From Prorocentrum cordatum (lineage: Eukaryota; Sar; Dinophyceae; Prorocentrales; Prorocentraceae): DNA of 64,000 nucleotides. The stretch spans positions 544,323 to 608,322 of the forward strand of contig CAUYUJ010022437.1 in the NCBI GenBank assembly GCA_963575745.1, given 5' to 3'. Every line of letters starts with the position of its first letter. The first letter of the stretch is position 1. Below the pieces are notes generated by a model. That model saw only the letters and a program-made list of their open reading frames with translations, was not told the DNA's origin and made no database searches. The translations under genes were made by a program, and so were the position numbers. This document shows, piece after piece, positions 53,171 through 62,494 of the stretch.

Positions 53171-53640
53171 CGAGGCGTCGCTGCCCTCAGGATTTTCTCC
53201 TGGGCGACGGCGAGGCGTGCATCGTGCATTGCTGCGCGCAGGCTGGCGCCGCCAGCTATCTGCTGGTGGAGACCCTGGAATGGGTGCGCGCGCCATGCCC
53301 AGGCGCGTCCCTGTGGCGGCCGCGCGGCGACGTCGCCGTGATGCCCGCCGAGCTGATCCCGCCAGCCTGGGCGGCTTATCGGCGACTACAGGACGATGGC
53401 TATGTGCTCGCCATCACGTGGAAAAGAAACAAAAACGAGCGCATGCGAGAGCGGATATGCCGCTGGCGGATGCGCCGCCCTTCGATAGAGAGGCGCAGGG
53501 GGGAGGGGTGGATATGCCGCCGAAGAAGGAAGGCGGGCTCGGGGAGGGAAGGCGGCGGGAGGGAGCGGGGGCGGGCTGGCCGCCGACAACGAGGAGAGGA
53601 GAGAGGAGGCGGTGATGGCCGCCGAGGGGAGGCAGTTTGA
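53171..53640 (+). pseudogene. Transposase-like protein, C-terminal part
   Basis: After the C8-A11 run the coding signal is in a third frame: DFLLGDGEACIVHCCAQAGA, then LVETLEWVRAPCPG and IPPAWAAYRRLQDDGYVLAI. After about 53420 it becomes Arg-rich and contains GGCGG-CCGCC palindromes (53450-53530), so the true protein probably ends near ITWKRN. Confidence 0.4.
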
Positions 53641-54107
53641 AGAATAGTTGATCCCCCCCCCTCTCCCTCTCCCCCCTTCCCCTCCGCGCCCCGCAGGCGT
53701 CCTGAGGGCGGCCCGGCGCGTCGACCTGCGGCGCCTTGTCCTGAAAATCGTTTTGCTGTGCTTCCCGAAACATTGCAATATCAAGAACAAACATGAAACA
53801 CATAGAAAGTTATGCAAATTTCGGGTTAACCGAATCGGACAGCCCACATCGACTTAGCTGACTTAGCTACTAAGTTGGATATGTTGAGGTGTATGTATCG
53901 ATATACCTTGGCAGTGGTGCCCGATAGCTCAGTTAATAAGATGGATGGTTCTGTGAGTAGTATGTATGGTATGTGGTTGAATATACTTATCTAACAAAAC
54001 GTTAAGTAGATGAATGCGAAGTTTGATATTTTATATATGTTGAATATGTGAGGTCGACTAGCATGAACCTACATACATCTTCGTTGAAACGATTTCATCG
54101 GATATAC
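53641..54107. other. AT-rich right subterminal region of the giant element
   Basis: No gene. AT-rich with TATGTATG-like words. GCCCGATAGCTCAGTTAAT at about 53929 looks like a tRNA A-box but no B-box or cloverleaf follows. Confidence 0.5.
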
Positions 54108-54148
54108 AACGCTCTTACCGCACTTACACCCACCCGACGGTCAAAGTA
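54108..54148 (-). repeat. Right terminal inverted repeat with TA, giant element
   Basis: Starts AACGCTCTTACCGCAC and ends CGACGGTCAAAG then TA. Reverse complement of the left end with two mismatches. Confidence 0.9.
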
Positions 54149-54259
54149 CCCCCCCCTTCGGCGGGGAGGGTAGGGAGGGGCTTCGCCACGATCACTACGA
54201 TGCTCGGTTTCCTTATGCATGGGTCGGCTTGGCTGGCGCGGAGGAGGAGGAGGAGGAGG

Positions 54260-54307
<48 letters not shown>

Positions 54308-54385
54308 AGGAGGAGGAGGAGGAGGAGGAGGAGACAGCGACGACGAGCCACACGGAAAAGCCCCTCACACATAGGAGTATCATTT
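54149..54385 (+). repeat. Satellite unit resuming after the insertion
   Basis: CGGCGGGGAGGGTAGGGAGGGG, CTTCGCCACGATCACTACGATG and GGCTTGGCTGGCGCGGAGG match 39688-39790 in the same orientation, followed by a GGA/GCAGGA tract and GGAGTATCATTTCTGATATT (compare 39381-39402). Confidence 0.85.
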
Positions 54386-55423
54386 CTGATATTTTTGAGG
54401 CCCCCCAGGGCTTCCACAAGGCCCACGCAATGCTTTCCACCAATCTGACCCGAATCCGGGGCTCGCAGCCACAAATCCTGGAAATCTGTTGCGCACCCGG
54501 GATCGGGTGCATTCCCCAAGAATGATTTGCGTTCGCGTTCCCCCTTGCGACCAGCTGCAACCCGCTGAAACCCGCTGCAGCATTCTTCGCCGTCCCCCGA
54601 CGGCCCCGTCCTCCTCCTCCTCCTCCTCCTCCTCCTCCTCCTCCTCCTCCTCCTCCTCCTCCTCCTCCTGATCCTCCTCCCCCTGATCCTCCTCGTCCTC
54701 TTTCTGCCGCTCCACCACTCGTCCTCCCCCACATCCGCTTCCTTTCCTCGCTCCCCGAGGTTCCCTCCCTCCTATCCTTCGCCCTCCACCGGGCGCCTTT
54801 CAGGAGCCCCCAGAGGCCCGGGAAGGGCCAGGGACCGACCGAACTTTCGAAGACTTCTGAAAACCTCCGCAGGGAAGGGCCGAATTTCCAAGGCCACTCG
54901 GGATGGCGCGAACGACCAATGTAACATATGCAATGCCTCAAGGACCAAGGTGCATGGCGCGAAGCTCCACTGCAAGCCTTCGAAAGTTCGGTCGGTCCCT
55001 GGCCCTTCCTGGGCCTCTGGGGGCTCCTGAAAGGCGCTGGGTGGAGGGCGAAGGATAGGAGGGAGGGAACCTCGGGGAGCGAGGAAAGGAAGCCGATGTG
55101 GGGGAGGACGAGTGGTGGAGCGGCAGAACGAGGAGGTGGAGGATGATGATGATGAGGGGGAGGAGGAGGAAGAGGAGGAAGAGGAGGAGGAGGAGGAGGA
55201 GGAGGAGGAGGAAGAGGAGGAGGAGGAGGAGGGCGCCGTTGGGGGACGGCGAAGAATGTTGCAGCGGGTTGCAGCGGGTCGCCACGGGACACGCGAACGC
55301 AAGTAATTCTTACGGAATGCACCCACAATCCCGGGTTCGCAACAACTTTCCGAGAGTTGCCCGGGATTCGGGTCAGTTTGGTGGACAACGCCGTGTGGGC
55401 CTTGTTGGAGCCCTGGTAGGCCG
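54386..55423. repeat. ~1.04-kb foldback (long inverted repeat)
   Basis: Left arm 54386-54862 and right arm 54978-55423 are reverse complements with small differences, around a ~115-bp spacer. The left arm contains CCT repeats (54605-54680), the right arm the matching GGA repeats (55150-55235). Matching anchors are CTGACCCGAATCC and AAACCCGCTGCAGCATTCTT on the left and their complements on the right. The frames are mirror images of each other. Confidence 0.9.
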
Positions 55424-56460
55424 GCTTGGGGCCGTCTCGAGCCGTCTTGGGGCCATCTTGGGCCGTGTTTGGGGGCTTCGGCCCCCTAGGGACATTACTG
55501 CGGCTACCTAGGCCCTCCGGTTGGCCTCCCATGGCCTTTCGGGGGGCCTCCCATTGCCTTCTTGGGCTTCTTTTGGGGGCCTTGTGGAGGCCTGTTGGGC
55601 CTCTTGTTGGTTCATGAGGGATTTCCTTGGGCAGTCTTGTGGCCGTCCTGGCCGTCTAGAGGCTCTCTTGGGGGTCTCTGGGGCCGTCCTGGGGCGATAC
55701 TGGCGGCCTTCTTGGTTGTTTTGAACGCTGCTAAGACCCGAACAGCGAATGTGATGAAAACCTACGTGCCCTAAGGGAATGAAGCGATGTTTTCGTTCTG
55801 GGAGTCCTGTTGAGGGCCTCCTGGGCCGCCTTGGGGGCCTCTGGAGGCCGTCTGGGCGTCTGGGTCCTTATTGAAGCGCTCTTGTGTTGTCTTGGGTTTC
55901 TCTTCGGCCTCTCTGATCACCGCTCTGATCGCTTCGGGGCCTTGTGAGGGCCTGTTGGCCTTCTCTTTTGGCTCATTTGTCGCTTCCTTGGGCAGTTTGG
56001 GAGCCATCCAGGCCGTCTAGAGGCTCTCTTGGGCCTCCTGGGCGCTGTTCAGGCCATCTGGGTCCTTCTTGGGTCTTGGGTCTATCTTCGGCCTCTCTGA
56101 TCACCGCTCTGATCGCTGCGGGGCCTTGTGAGGGCCTGTTGGCCCTCTTTTTGGCTCAGTTGTGGCTTCCTTGGGCAGTCTTGTGGCCGTCCCGGCCGTC
56201 TAGAGGCTCTCTTGGGGGTCTCTTGGGCCGTCTTGGGCAGATACCAGAGGCCTTCTTGGACGATGGTAGGACTCGAACAGCGAACATGCTGAAAATGTAT
56301 GTTTTCCTAGGTGAATGATGCGATGTTTGCGTTCTAGGAGTCCCGTTGAGGGCCTCCTGGGCCGTCTTGGAGGCCATCTGGGTCCTTCTTGGAGCACTCT
56401 TGCGTTGTCCTGTGTCTTTCTTCGGCCTCTCTGATCACCGCTCTTATCGCTTGGGGCCTG
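55424..56460 (+). repeat. GGGCCGTCTTGG-type array and ~180-360-bp repeats
   Basis: Degenerate GGGGCCTTCTTGG words throughout. Larger units start TTGTGAGGGCCTGTTGGCC (or similar) and end CGGCCTCTCTGATCACCGCTCT, at about 55578-55940, 55940-56122 (short) and 56123-56460. Each contains CGTCTAGAGGCTCTCTTGGG; the two long ones also contain AACAGCGAA. Confidence 0.85.
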
Positions 56461-56783
56461 CTGGCAGGACCCGGCTAAACGCCCCGGGAGGTCCGGGACG
56501 AGCCGGGGGACCGTTGGCAAGGCCCGGGAACCCCCGATCTTAGGGGTCCAGTTTTTTTTTGGGGGGGGGGGGTCCCACCCCCCCCGGCTTGCAAAAATAT
56601 AGATGTGGGCTCAGACCCCCGACGCCGTGATGTCTTCATTGCGTGGACACCCAGAGGTCTGGACCCCTTCCCGGGGACCGGCTTCTCATCCTGAGTCAGC
56701 CTCTGGTGGCCCCAAGTAAGTACCCGAGGCCCGGGAGAGGGGCCCTCGAGGCCGAAGACCTCCGCCTGCGTCTGTCTCCACAG
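56461..56783. other. No gene; T9-G11-C8 homopolymer block at 56550-56588
   Basis: GGTCCAGTTTTTTTTTGGGGGGGGGGG followed by TCCCACCCCCCCC can fold on itself. Possible intron or 5' region of the PPR exon that follows. Confidence 0.4.
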
Positions 56784-57035
56784 CGCGCGAGGGGGCGCCA
56801 GGGCCTGAGAGGAGCCGGCCCTCGCCGCCCGACCCGTGGGAGCTGTGCACGGCGGCGCTGTGGGAGAGGCTCGCGGCGAGCGGCGGCGTGGACCTGCAGC
56901 TCCTCAACACGGCGGTGGCCGCCTGCTCCGGGCCGGCGGGCGCGGCGGCCTGGCGCCAGGCTAGGGCGCTGCTCGCGGAGGGGCGCCGGCCTCGGAGGGT
57001 CGGCGCTGCGGCGATCGGGGCCGGACCGCGCAGCT
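56784..57035 (+). CDS. Exon of a second PPR protein
   Basis: Follows CTGTCTCCACAG, a strong splice acceptor. The frame reads PDPWELCTAALWERLAASGG, VDLQLLNTAVAACSGPAGAA and AWRQARALLAEGRRPRR: one full PPR-type repeat with flanks in the same style as the 38-kb PPR gene. The donor is uncertain (between about 57032 and 57045). A family-2 element sits 60 bp downstream in what should be the intron. Confidence 0.55.
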
Positions 57036-57097
57036 CACCACGTACGGGGGAAGCGGGCCCGGAGGGGAACGCGCGGGCCCTGGGATGTGTCACCGTT

Positions 57098-57263
57098 CCC
57101 AGACCCCCTCGAGTTATGAGAAAATCACGACGGGAGGTTTTTCATTATTTTTGGCCTCCGGGACCGTCCAAAAGCGACTCAGGACGAAGAACCGGTCCCG
57201 GGGAATGGGTCCAGACCCTTTGGGGTCGACGTCATGAAAAATTCATGACGTCGGGGGTCTGGG
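57098..57263 (+). mobile_element. TIR element, family 2, full copy
   Basis: 166 bp from CCCAGACCCCCTCGAGTTAT to GACGTCGGGGGTCTGGG, with inner palindromes around ATCACGACG and CGTCATGAAAAATTCATGACG. It lies within the presumed PPR intron. Confidence 0.85.
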
Positions 57264-57284
57264 TTTTCGAGCTCTCGGGGCCCT

Positions 57285-57575
57285 CCACGGGACCCGGGGC
57301 TGTCAGAGAACGATGCAGGACGAAGAGCTCGGCCTGGGAGCAGGCGCTGGAGGCCAGGGCCCGTTTCCCTCAGGGAGCCGTCCCCCCATCGCCCGCCTGT
57401 CGATCGATCTCCAGTACCGTCACAGCCATGCAGACATGCTCGCGTCGTGGCAAAAGGCGCTGCGGGAGGTTCGTTTTGCCATTCTGGGCCCCAGGGGGCA
57501 GGGGGCCCTCGCCGGGGCCCTGGGACCGTCAAAAGTTGACTCGGGATGAAAAGGCGGCCCTGGGGAAGCGGCCGG
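57285..57575 (+). repeat. Family-2-related fragments
   Basis: CGGGGCCCTCCACGGGACCC with GGGGCTGTCAGAGAACGA (57278-57315) matches 19550-19600. CCCTGGGACCGTCAAAAG with GACTCGGGATGAA (57517-57550) matches the core of family 2. They suggest successive insertions in one intron. Confidence 0.5.
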
Positions 57576-57960
57576 ACGTCTGGGGGGACCGCATGGAACA
57601 GATCGAGATGCTATCAGGATGGCCCCCGGGACCCACAAAGGCCTCTGGGACACTTGAGGAAGTCCAGGGCCCGGCCAAGGACGTGCCCCCAGATTCCAGA
57701 CAGCGAGGCTTCTTCTCGCATGCACCTGCTGGTCCGTGCGACGGGTGGGAATCCTGATCGGGTCCAGGCCAGCCATGGATCGGGACCCCACAGTTACGTC
57801 GGGCCTGTCCCTCTACAGGAGGGATATCCAGAAAGAGTCCAAACATAGAATGGGGACGACTTTTTGACCATTCGCCAGAATTTGGGTGTATTCTCGAGTG
57901 TTCTGAATTTTTCGCCCAAAATCCCCCTGTAGGGGGACAGGCCCGACCTAAGCACTGCAG

Positions 57961-58150
57961 GCGGCGGCGGCGCATCGGGCCAGATGCCATCACGTGGCAC
58001 GCCGTGCTGGCCGCGTGCGAGCGCGCTGGCGGTGGGGGCCGGGGCGCGGCCGACGTGGTGCTCCTCGCCGATGCGCTCGGGCGGGCCGCGGCGCGGCCCC
58101 TGGCCGTGGCGCGGACGCCCCCGGGGTGGTCGGCGGCGCGCCAGGGGGTT
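57961..58150 (+). CDS. Second exon of the second PPR protein
   Basis: Begins after CTAAGCACTGCAG. The frame reads IGPDAITWHAVLAACERAGG then VVLLADALGRAAARPL: a PPR helix pair ('PDxITWxAVLAACERAG'). The 3' end is unclear because the DNA passes into a long CTC tract at 58195. The intron from 57036 is about 0.9 kb and full of mobile repeats. Confidence 0.55.
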
Positions 58151-58194
58151 GGCGCGGGGGGGGGGAGGATTACTCCGGAGGACTTGGGCGAACC

Positions 58195-58555
58195 CTCCTC
58201 CTCCTCCTCCTCCTCCTCCTCCTCCTCCTCCTCCTCCTCGTCCCTCCTTCTCCTCCTCCTCCCCCTCCCCCTCCTCCTCCTCCTCCTCCTCCTCCTCCTT
58301 CTCCTCCTCCTCCTCCTCCCTCCTCCTCCTCCTCCCTCCGTCCCTCGTCCTCCTCCTCCTCTCTCCTCCTCCTCCTCCTCCTCCTCCTCCTCCTCCTCTC
58401 TCCCTCCTCCTCCTCCTCCTCCTCCTCCTTCCTCCTCCTCCTCCTCCCTCCTCCTCCCCTCCCACCTCCTCCTCCTCCTCCTCCTCCTCCTCCTCCTCCT
58501 CCTTCTCCTCCTCCTCCTCCTCCCCCTCCTCTTCCTCCTCCTCCTCGGGTCGCCT
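58195..58555 (+). repeat. CTC microsatellite, about 0.36 kb
   Basis: Nearly uninterrupted CTCCTC with a few CCC, CGT and TTC variants; frames are poly-Ser, Leu or Pro on this strand and poly-Glu on the other. Not a gene. Confidence 0.95.
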
Positions 58556-58705
58556 ACGGCCCCGGGGGAAAGCGTGCAGGTGGGGTCGGCCCTCTGAGAA
58601 GGCAGCAGGGGCTCTTGCAGAGGGGGGCGGGGTCTTCTGAGGGGGCTCCTCGGGAGGCGAGGGGACTTCCAAGAAGCCCTCCCTCCCTTGTTTTCTTCGG
58701 ATGCA

Positions 58706-58870
58706 GGCCCCGTCGGGTCGCGAAAACATGATGGCGGGAGGCGTTTCGTTATCTTCTGCCTTTGGGGGGCCCTCACTGGCCCTCGGGGCCGTCAAACACG
58801 ACGTGGGAACCGGTCCCGGGGCATGGGGGTCCAAACCGCTGTGGGTCCACGTCATGAACATGACCTGGGG
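58706..58870 (+). mobile_element. TIR element, family 2, degenerate copy
   Basis: Carries CGGGTCGCGAAAACATGATG near the left end, GGGGCCGTCAAAC in the middle and CACGTCATGAACATGACC near the right end. The outer CCCAGACC termini are lost. Confidence 0.5.
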
Positions 58871-59990
58871 AGGCCCCACCCCCCTCGCCCCACCCCTCTC
58901 CCAGACATCCAATGGTGTGACGTTTTCAGTTCGCGGCCCCCAGGAAGGCCTGACCCCTTCGCCGGGGCAACTTACTCCGTGCCGGGCTCCGTTCTTGACA
59001 GCCCTGGGGGGCCCGACAATAGGCGCAATGCAGAGGAGAGACGCTGCGATTGAAGTACGTTGTCATATCGTCGGAGATCTGTCGGGCGGACGGCAACGCG
59101 GTGGATATACTGTGAGCGCATTGTATAAGGAAGCCTTGGATGAAGGATTCCAGTGTTCGGGATTTTGTGGAACGCCAATTGGGGCTTGGCCATGGATATC
59201 AACGCCGCCGTCATCAGATCAGGAATCCCCCAGGGTCTGGCGCCGTCTGGAGCCGCTGTGGCAGCTTGGGCCCCATTTCCCTTATTCGGGAGCGTTCAGT
59301 TAGCGTGTCGCTCCGCCAGTTCTGGCCCACCACGCTTCGGCGCGACACGCCAACAACGTCCCAGTCCCCGAGCGTCGACGTCCCGAACTCTTCTCAGCCT
59401 CCCGCTCCGCGGAGCGGAGCGACGCGCCATCAGCTCGCAGGGCACCGCGTGTCTCCGGGGCCGCTGCGGCGACACGCTGAGCAAGAGCTCCCGACCGTGG
59501 TGCCCCCCGCCCCCTGCAGCTGAGGGAATTCCTCGAGGCCTCCCGCGGCGCGCAATAGTAGTCTCATCTAGTTCGCACGTCCGCTCCGCAAGATCTTGGT
59601 CGGCGTTCACGCGGCGATGCTCCGACGTAATTAGATCGGCTTGGATCCGACGTGAATCCGAGGTACGTCCGACGCAATCCGACGTGAACCCAAGGTCAAT
59701 TCGATGGTGGATCCGACGTAAATTGAGTCTCGAGTTGCCGCGCGAGACCTCCTGGCTGTTGTGGAGACCTTCAGGCCAATTTCGGGGGAGATCTCCAAAC
59801 TTTCTTGACTGCTCCTCATGACGTCCCCCCCCCCCTCCCGACTCCGGGCCGTGCGCCGCCGCGCAAGGTGGGCCCCAGCCGCCCACGCCGCCACGCTCGC
59901 GGATCCGCTGACCTGCCTGTACGGCCGCGGCGCCGGGTGCGCAGTTCGGGCGTTAAACCCTACAGAGGGCCAGGCGTTTTTTTTGCCGAT
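58871..59990. other. No gene recognised
   Basis: Contains a tandem-like GATCCGACGT / GACGTGAATCCGA run at 59630-59720. A plus frame at 59153-59300 includes SGIPQGLAPSG, reminiscent of an RT 'GxxQGxxxSx' motif, but nothing around it supports an RT. Confidence 0.4.
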
Positions 59991-59993
59991 CGA

Positions 59994-60466
59994 GAGGAGG
60001 AGGAGGAGGAGGAGGAGGAGGAGGAGGAGGAGGAGGAGGAGGAGGAGGAGGAGATGAGAGAGGAAAAGAGGAGAAGAGGAGAAAGAGGAGAAGAGGAGAA
60101 GAGGAGAAGAGGAGAGAGAGAGAGAAGAGGAGGAGGAGGAGGAGGAGGAGGGAGGAGGAGGAGGAGGAGGAGGAGGAGGAGGAGGAGGAGGAGGAGGAGG
60201 AGGAGGAGGAGGAGGAGGAGGAGGAGGAGGAGGAGGAGGAGGAGGAGGAGGAGGAGGAGGGAGGAGGGAGGAGGAGGGAGGAGGAGGAGGAGGAGGAGGA
60301 GGAGGAGGACGGAGGCGGAGGAGGAGGAGGAGGACGAGGAGGAGGAGGAGGAGGAGGAGGAAGCAGGGAGGAGGGAAGAGGGAGGAGGGAGGAGGTAGTA
60401 GGGAGGAGGGAGGAGGAGGAGGAGGAGGAGGAGGAGGAGGAGGAGGAGGAGGAGGAGGACACTTCT
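59994..60466 (+). repeat. GGA microsatellite, about 0.47 kb
   Basis: GGA with GAGAGG and AGGGAGG interruptions; one of the longest uninterrupted tracts in the window (60185-60260). Confidence 0.95.
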
Positions 60467-60554
60467 TGGGGACCAAGCCGGATACGTTCAGGTAAGTTGA
60501 GTAGATGTGTAAGCCGTCGCGGAGCCGAAACAGCGCGTTCTAGCAGAGCAGGTG

Positions 60555-61590
60555 ATGCGGCAGATGTGTTGCAGGCTATGTGGTGCAAGCTGTTTGGTGA
60601 AATTCATTTGCCGAACTTGAAGTTGTCAACCCCACTGCTCGCGCAATCATCCCACCCACCCACCCGCAACTTGGTTTGCGAAACCCATGCGGAAACGATT
60701 GCGATGAGTGCTTGGTGATGGTTGGTGCATCTCTGCGGCCGCGCTTGCTAGCGTATGCTCGCGCGCGCACCGGCCAGCTAGTTTGGCGCGACCGACGCGA
60801 ACGCCTTGGCGCTGACCGCTCGGCACATCCCAGCGGGCACTTCAGTGCGAGTCGGCGAGTTGGGCGGGCTCGGTATCATGGCAACGTCGACAATGGTAGA
60901 CACGATGATGGTAGTAGCGATGCTGTTGGCGATGCTGGCAGCGACGGCGGGGCAGCCAGTGACGTCGCTGATGCTGATCACGCCGACGACGATGACGGCG
61001 TCTTCGCGTCGGTGATGAAGGTTTTGGAAGGAGTTCGAAATCTGCGTGTGGCAAACGCGCGAGCGTGGCCCGCATGGTAACATTTGAAACGGATCGTACC
61101 ACCCCAGCACGCGCGCAAGGGCGACCGAACGATTTCGACATGCGCGCGCGACGTCCGTTTGGTAGTACATGTATGCAAATAATGAAAAGCCGATGGCTCG
61201 CTTAAGAATTCGCAAGAACGCGCGCAATTTGTTTTGCGTGTTGCGAAGCCTTGTGTTGTTTTTGAATGTGTTTTGGACACTCGATGTCTGAAACCCTTCG
61301 GATAAAAACAAATTGCGTCATGTGCGGGCGACGACGCGTGCGTGTGCACTTCGTCGCATTTGTTGCAAGGTCTTCTTGGGAACAACTGATTTTTGATAAA
61401 ACGCGTGTGCGCATAGTCTTTGTTGCAGAGGATGACGGGGGGGGGGTCGGCACTGGTTGGGCTGTGATGGTATAGTTTCATTGTTTGGATGGGCGACGTG
61501 GTAGAACCCATTGTAATTTGCGATGCGAAAATAGGGTACTGATAATCCGGGGGGGTATAGCTTATTATTTTGTAGAAAGGAGAATCTACG
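60555..61590 (-). repeat. Repeat R, copy E, inverted
   Basis: Reverse complement of R. On the plus strand it starts with the TGTGGTGCAAG tail and CGCAACTTGGTTTGCGAAAC, then CGTGATCAGCATCAGCGACG (complement) near 60965-60985, and ends GGGTATAGC near 61556. Nearly full length. Confidence 0.85.
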
Positions 61591-61599
61591 CGGAGGAAT

Positions 61600-61850
61600 C
61601 CATGTGGTGGGAGCTATGCGGTGTACGCCCGGTGGTGCAATCAATGTGGTGTTCAGATATGTGGTGCAAGGTATTTGGCACAAGTTATGGGGTAGGGGTT
61701 AACGCACCCATCGATGTGGTGTGAGTTATATGCTGTAAGGTATATGGTGCAATCTATGCGATGCAGCCGGTGTTGTGCAACCGATGTGGTGCAATCGATG
61801 TTGTGCAATCGCCGTGGTGCAATTCATGTGGTGCGTTTCGCCTGCCCGAA
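61600..61850 (+). repeat. TGTGGTGCAATC tail repeat
   Basis: About fifteen copies of ATGTGGTGCAATC-like words between R copies E and F. The same word type follows copies C and D (as reverse complement) and occurs at 26.0 kb. Confidence 0.85.
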
Positions 61851-62370
61851 CTTGAAATTGCCAACTTCACTGCTCGCGCAATAATCCCACCCACACACCC
61901 GCAACATGGTTTGCAAAATCACTGTTATGGCGTTTGCGATGACTGCATGCCGCTGATTGTCGCATTGCCGTGGCAGCGCTAGCGCGCGCATGCTCGCGCG
62001 GAGAACGGCCAGCTAGGCGGGCGCGACGGCACGGCCGCGATGGCGCTGACCGCTGGGGATATCGGGGCATTTCTGACGCGCGGGCGCTTCAGTGTGAGTC
62101 GTTGGCTCGGGCGGGCGAGGCATCATGGCGACGTCGACAACGGCAAACATTATGATGGATATCATCGTAGCAATGTTGGTGACGACGATGACGATGACAA
62201 CGGCACGACCAGTGGCGGCAGTGGCGGCGCCGATGCTGATCACGCCGATGAAGATGATGATGTCATCTGTCGGTGATGAGGGTTTCGCAGTGATTTTGGC
62301 ATGCGCGCGAGGCCGACGCGCGAGTGGCCCGCATTGAAATATTTGACAAAAGCTACGTGAAGCGTTTCAA
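61830..62370 (-). repeat. Repeat R, copy F, inverted and partial
   Basis: Contains AATAATCCCACCCACACACC, GCAACATGGTTTGCAAAATC and GACGATGACGATGAC, and ends near CCGCATTGAAATATTTGAC. The distal half of R is missing; a (GT)n tract follows at 62402-62421. Confidence 0.8.
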
Positions 62371-62494
62371 TCTATCAATGCTAGCCAGCGCTGGCCACAC
62401 ACAGTGTGTGTGTGTGTGTGTTCAGCAACCCACATTGTGCAACCTACGTGATGCAATCTATGTGGTGCAGCTTCCACGCAAAGCCAGGCAACGC

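Larger units (their letters stand above)
39982..54148 (+). mobile_element. Giant DNA transposon candidate, 14.16 kb between TA dinucleotides
   Basis: Bounded by 39-bp inverted repeats (37/39 identical) flanked by TA on both sides. It is inserted in a satellite unit whose uninterrupted neighbour reads CTCGCTACAGTATACTCC at the corresponding place (39663-39680). Left of the element the unit stops at CTCGCTA; right of it the unit resumes at TACCCCCCCC and continues with GGGAGGGTAGGGAGGGG. The inside has a consistent make-up: AT-rich subterminal ends (40023-40260 and 53760-54107), one transposase-like gene, five other plus-strand genes with a common start context, and GGCGG-N5-CCGCC palindromes between them. 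All are inferences from this single copy. Confidence 0.7.

Noticed and set aside
53925-54010. tRNA-like A-box (GATAGCTCAGTTAAT)
   Set aside because: No matching acceptor stem, anticodon loop or GGTTCGA-type B-box in the next 80 bases.
59153-59300. SGIPQGLAPSG as a reverse transcriptase motif
   Set aside because: Neighbouring RT motifs (catalytic Asp pair, following helices) are absent in all frames around it.
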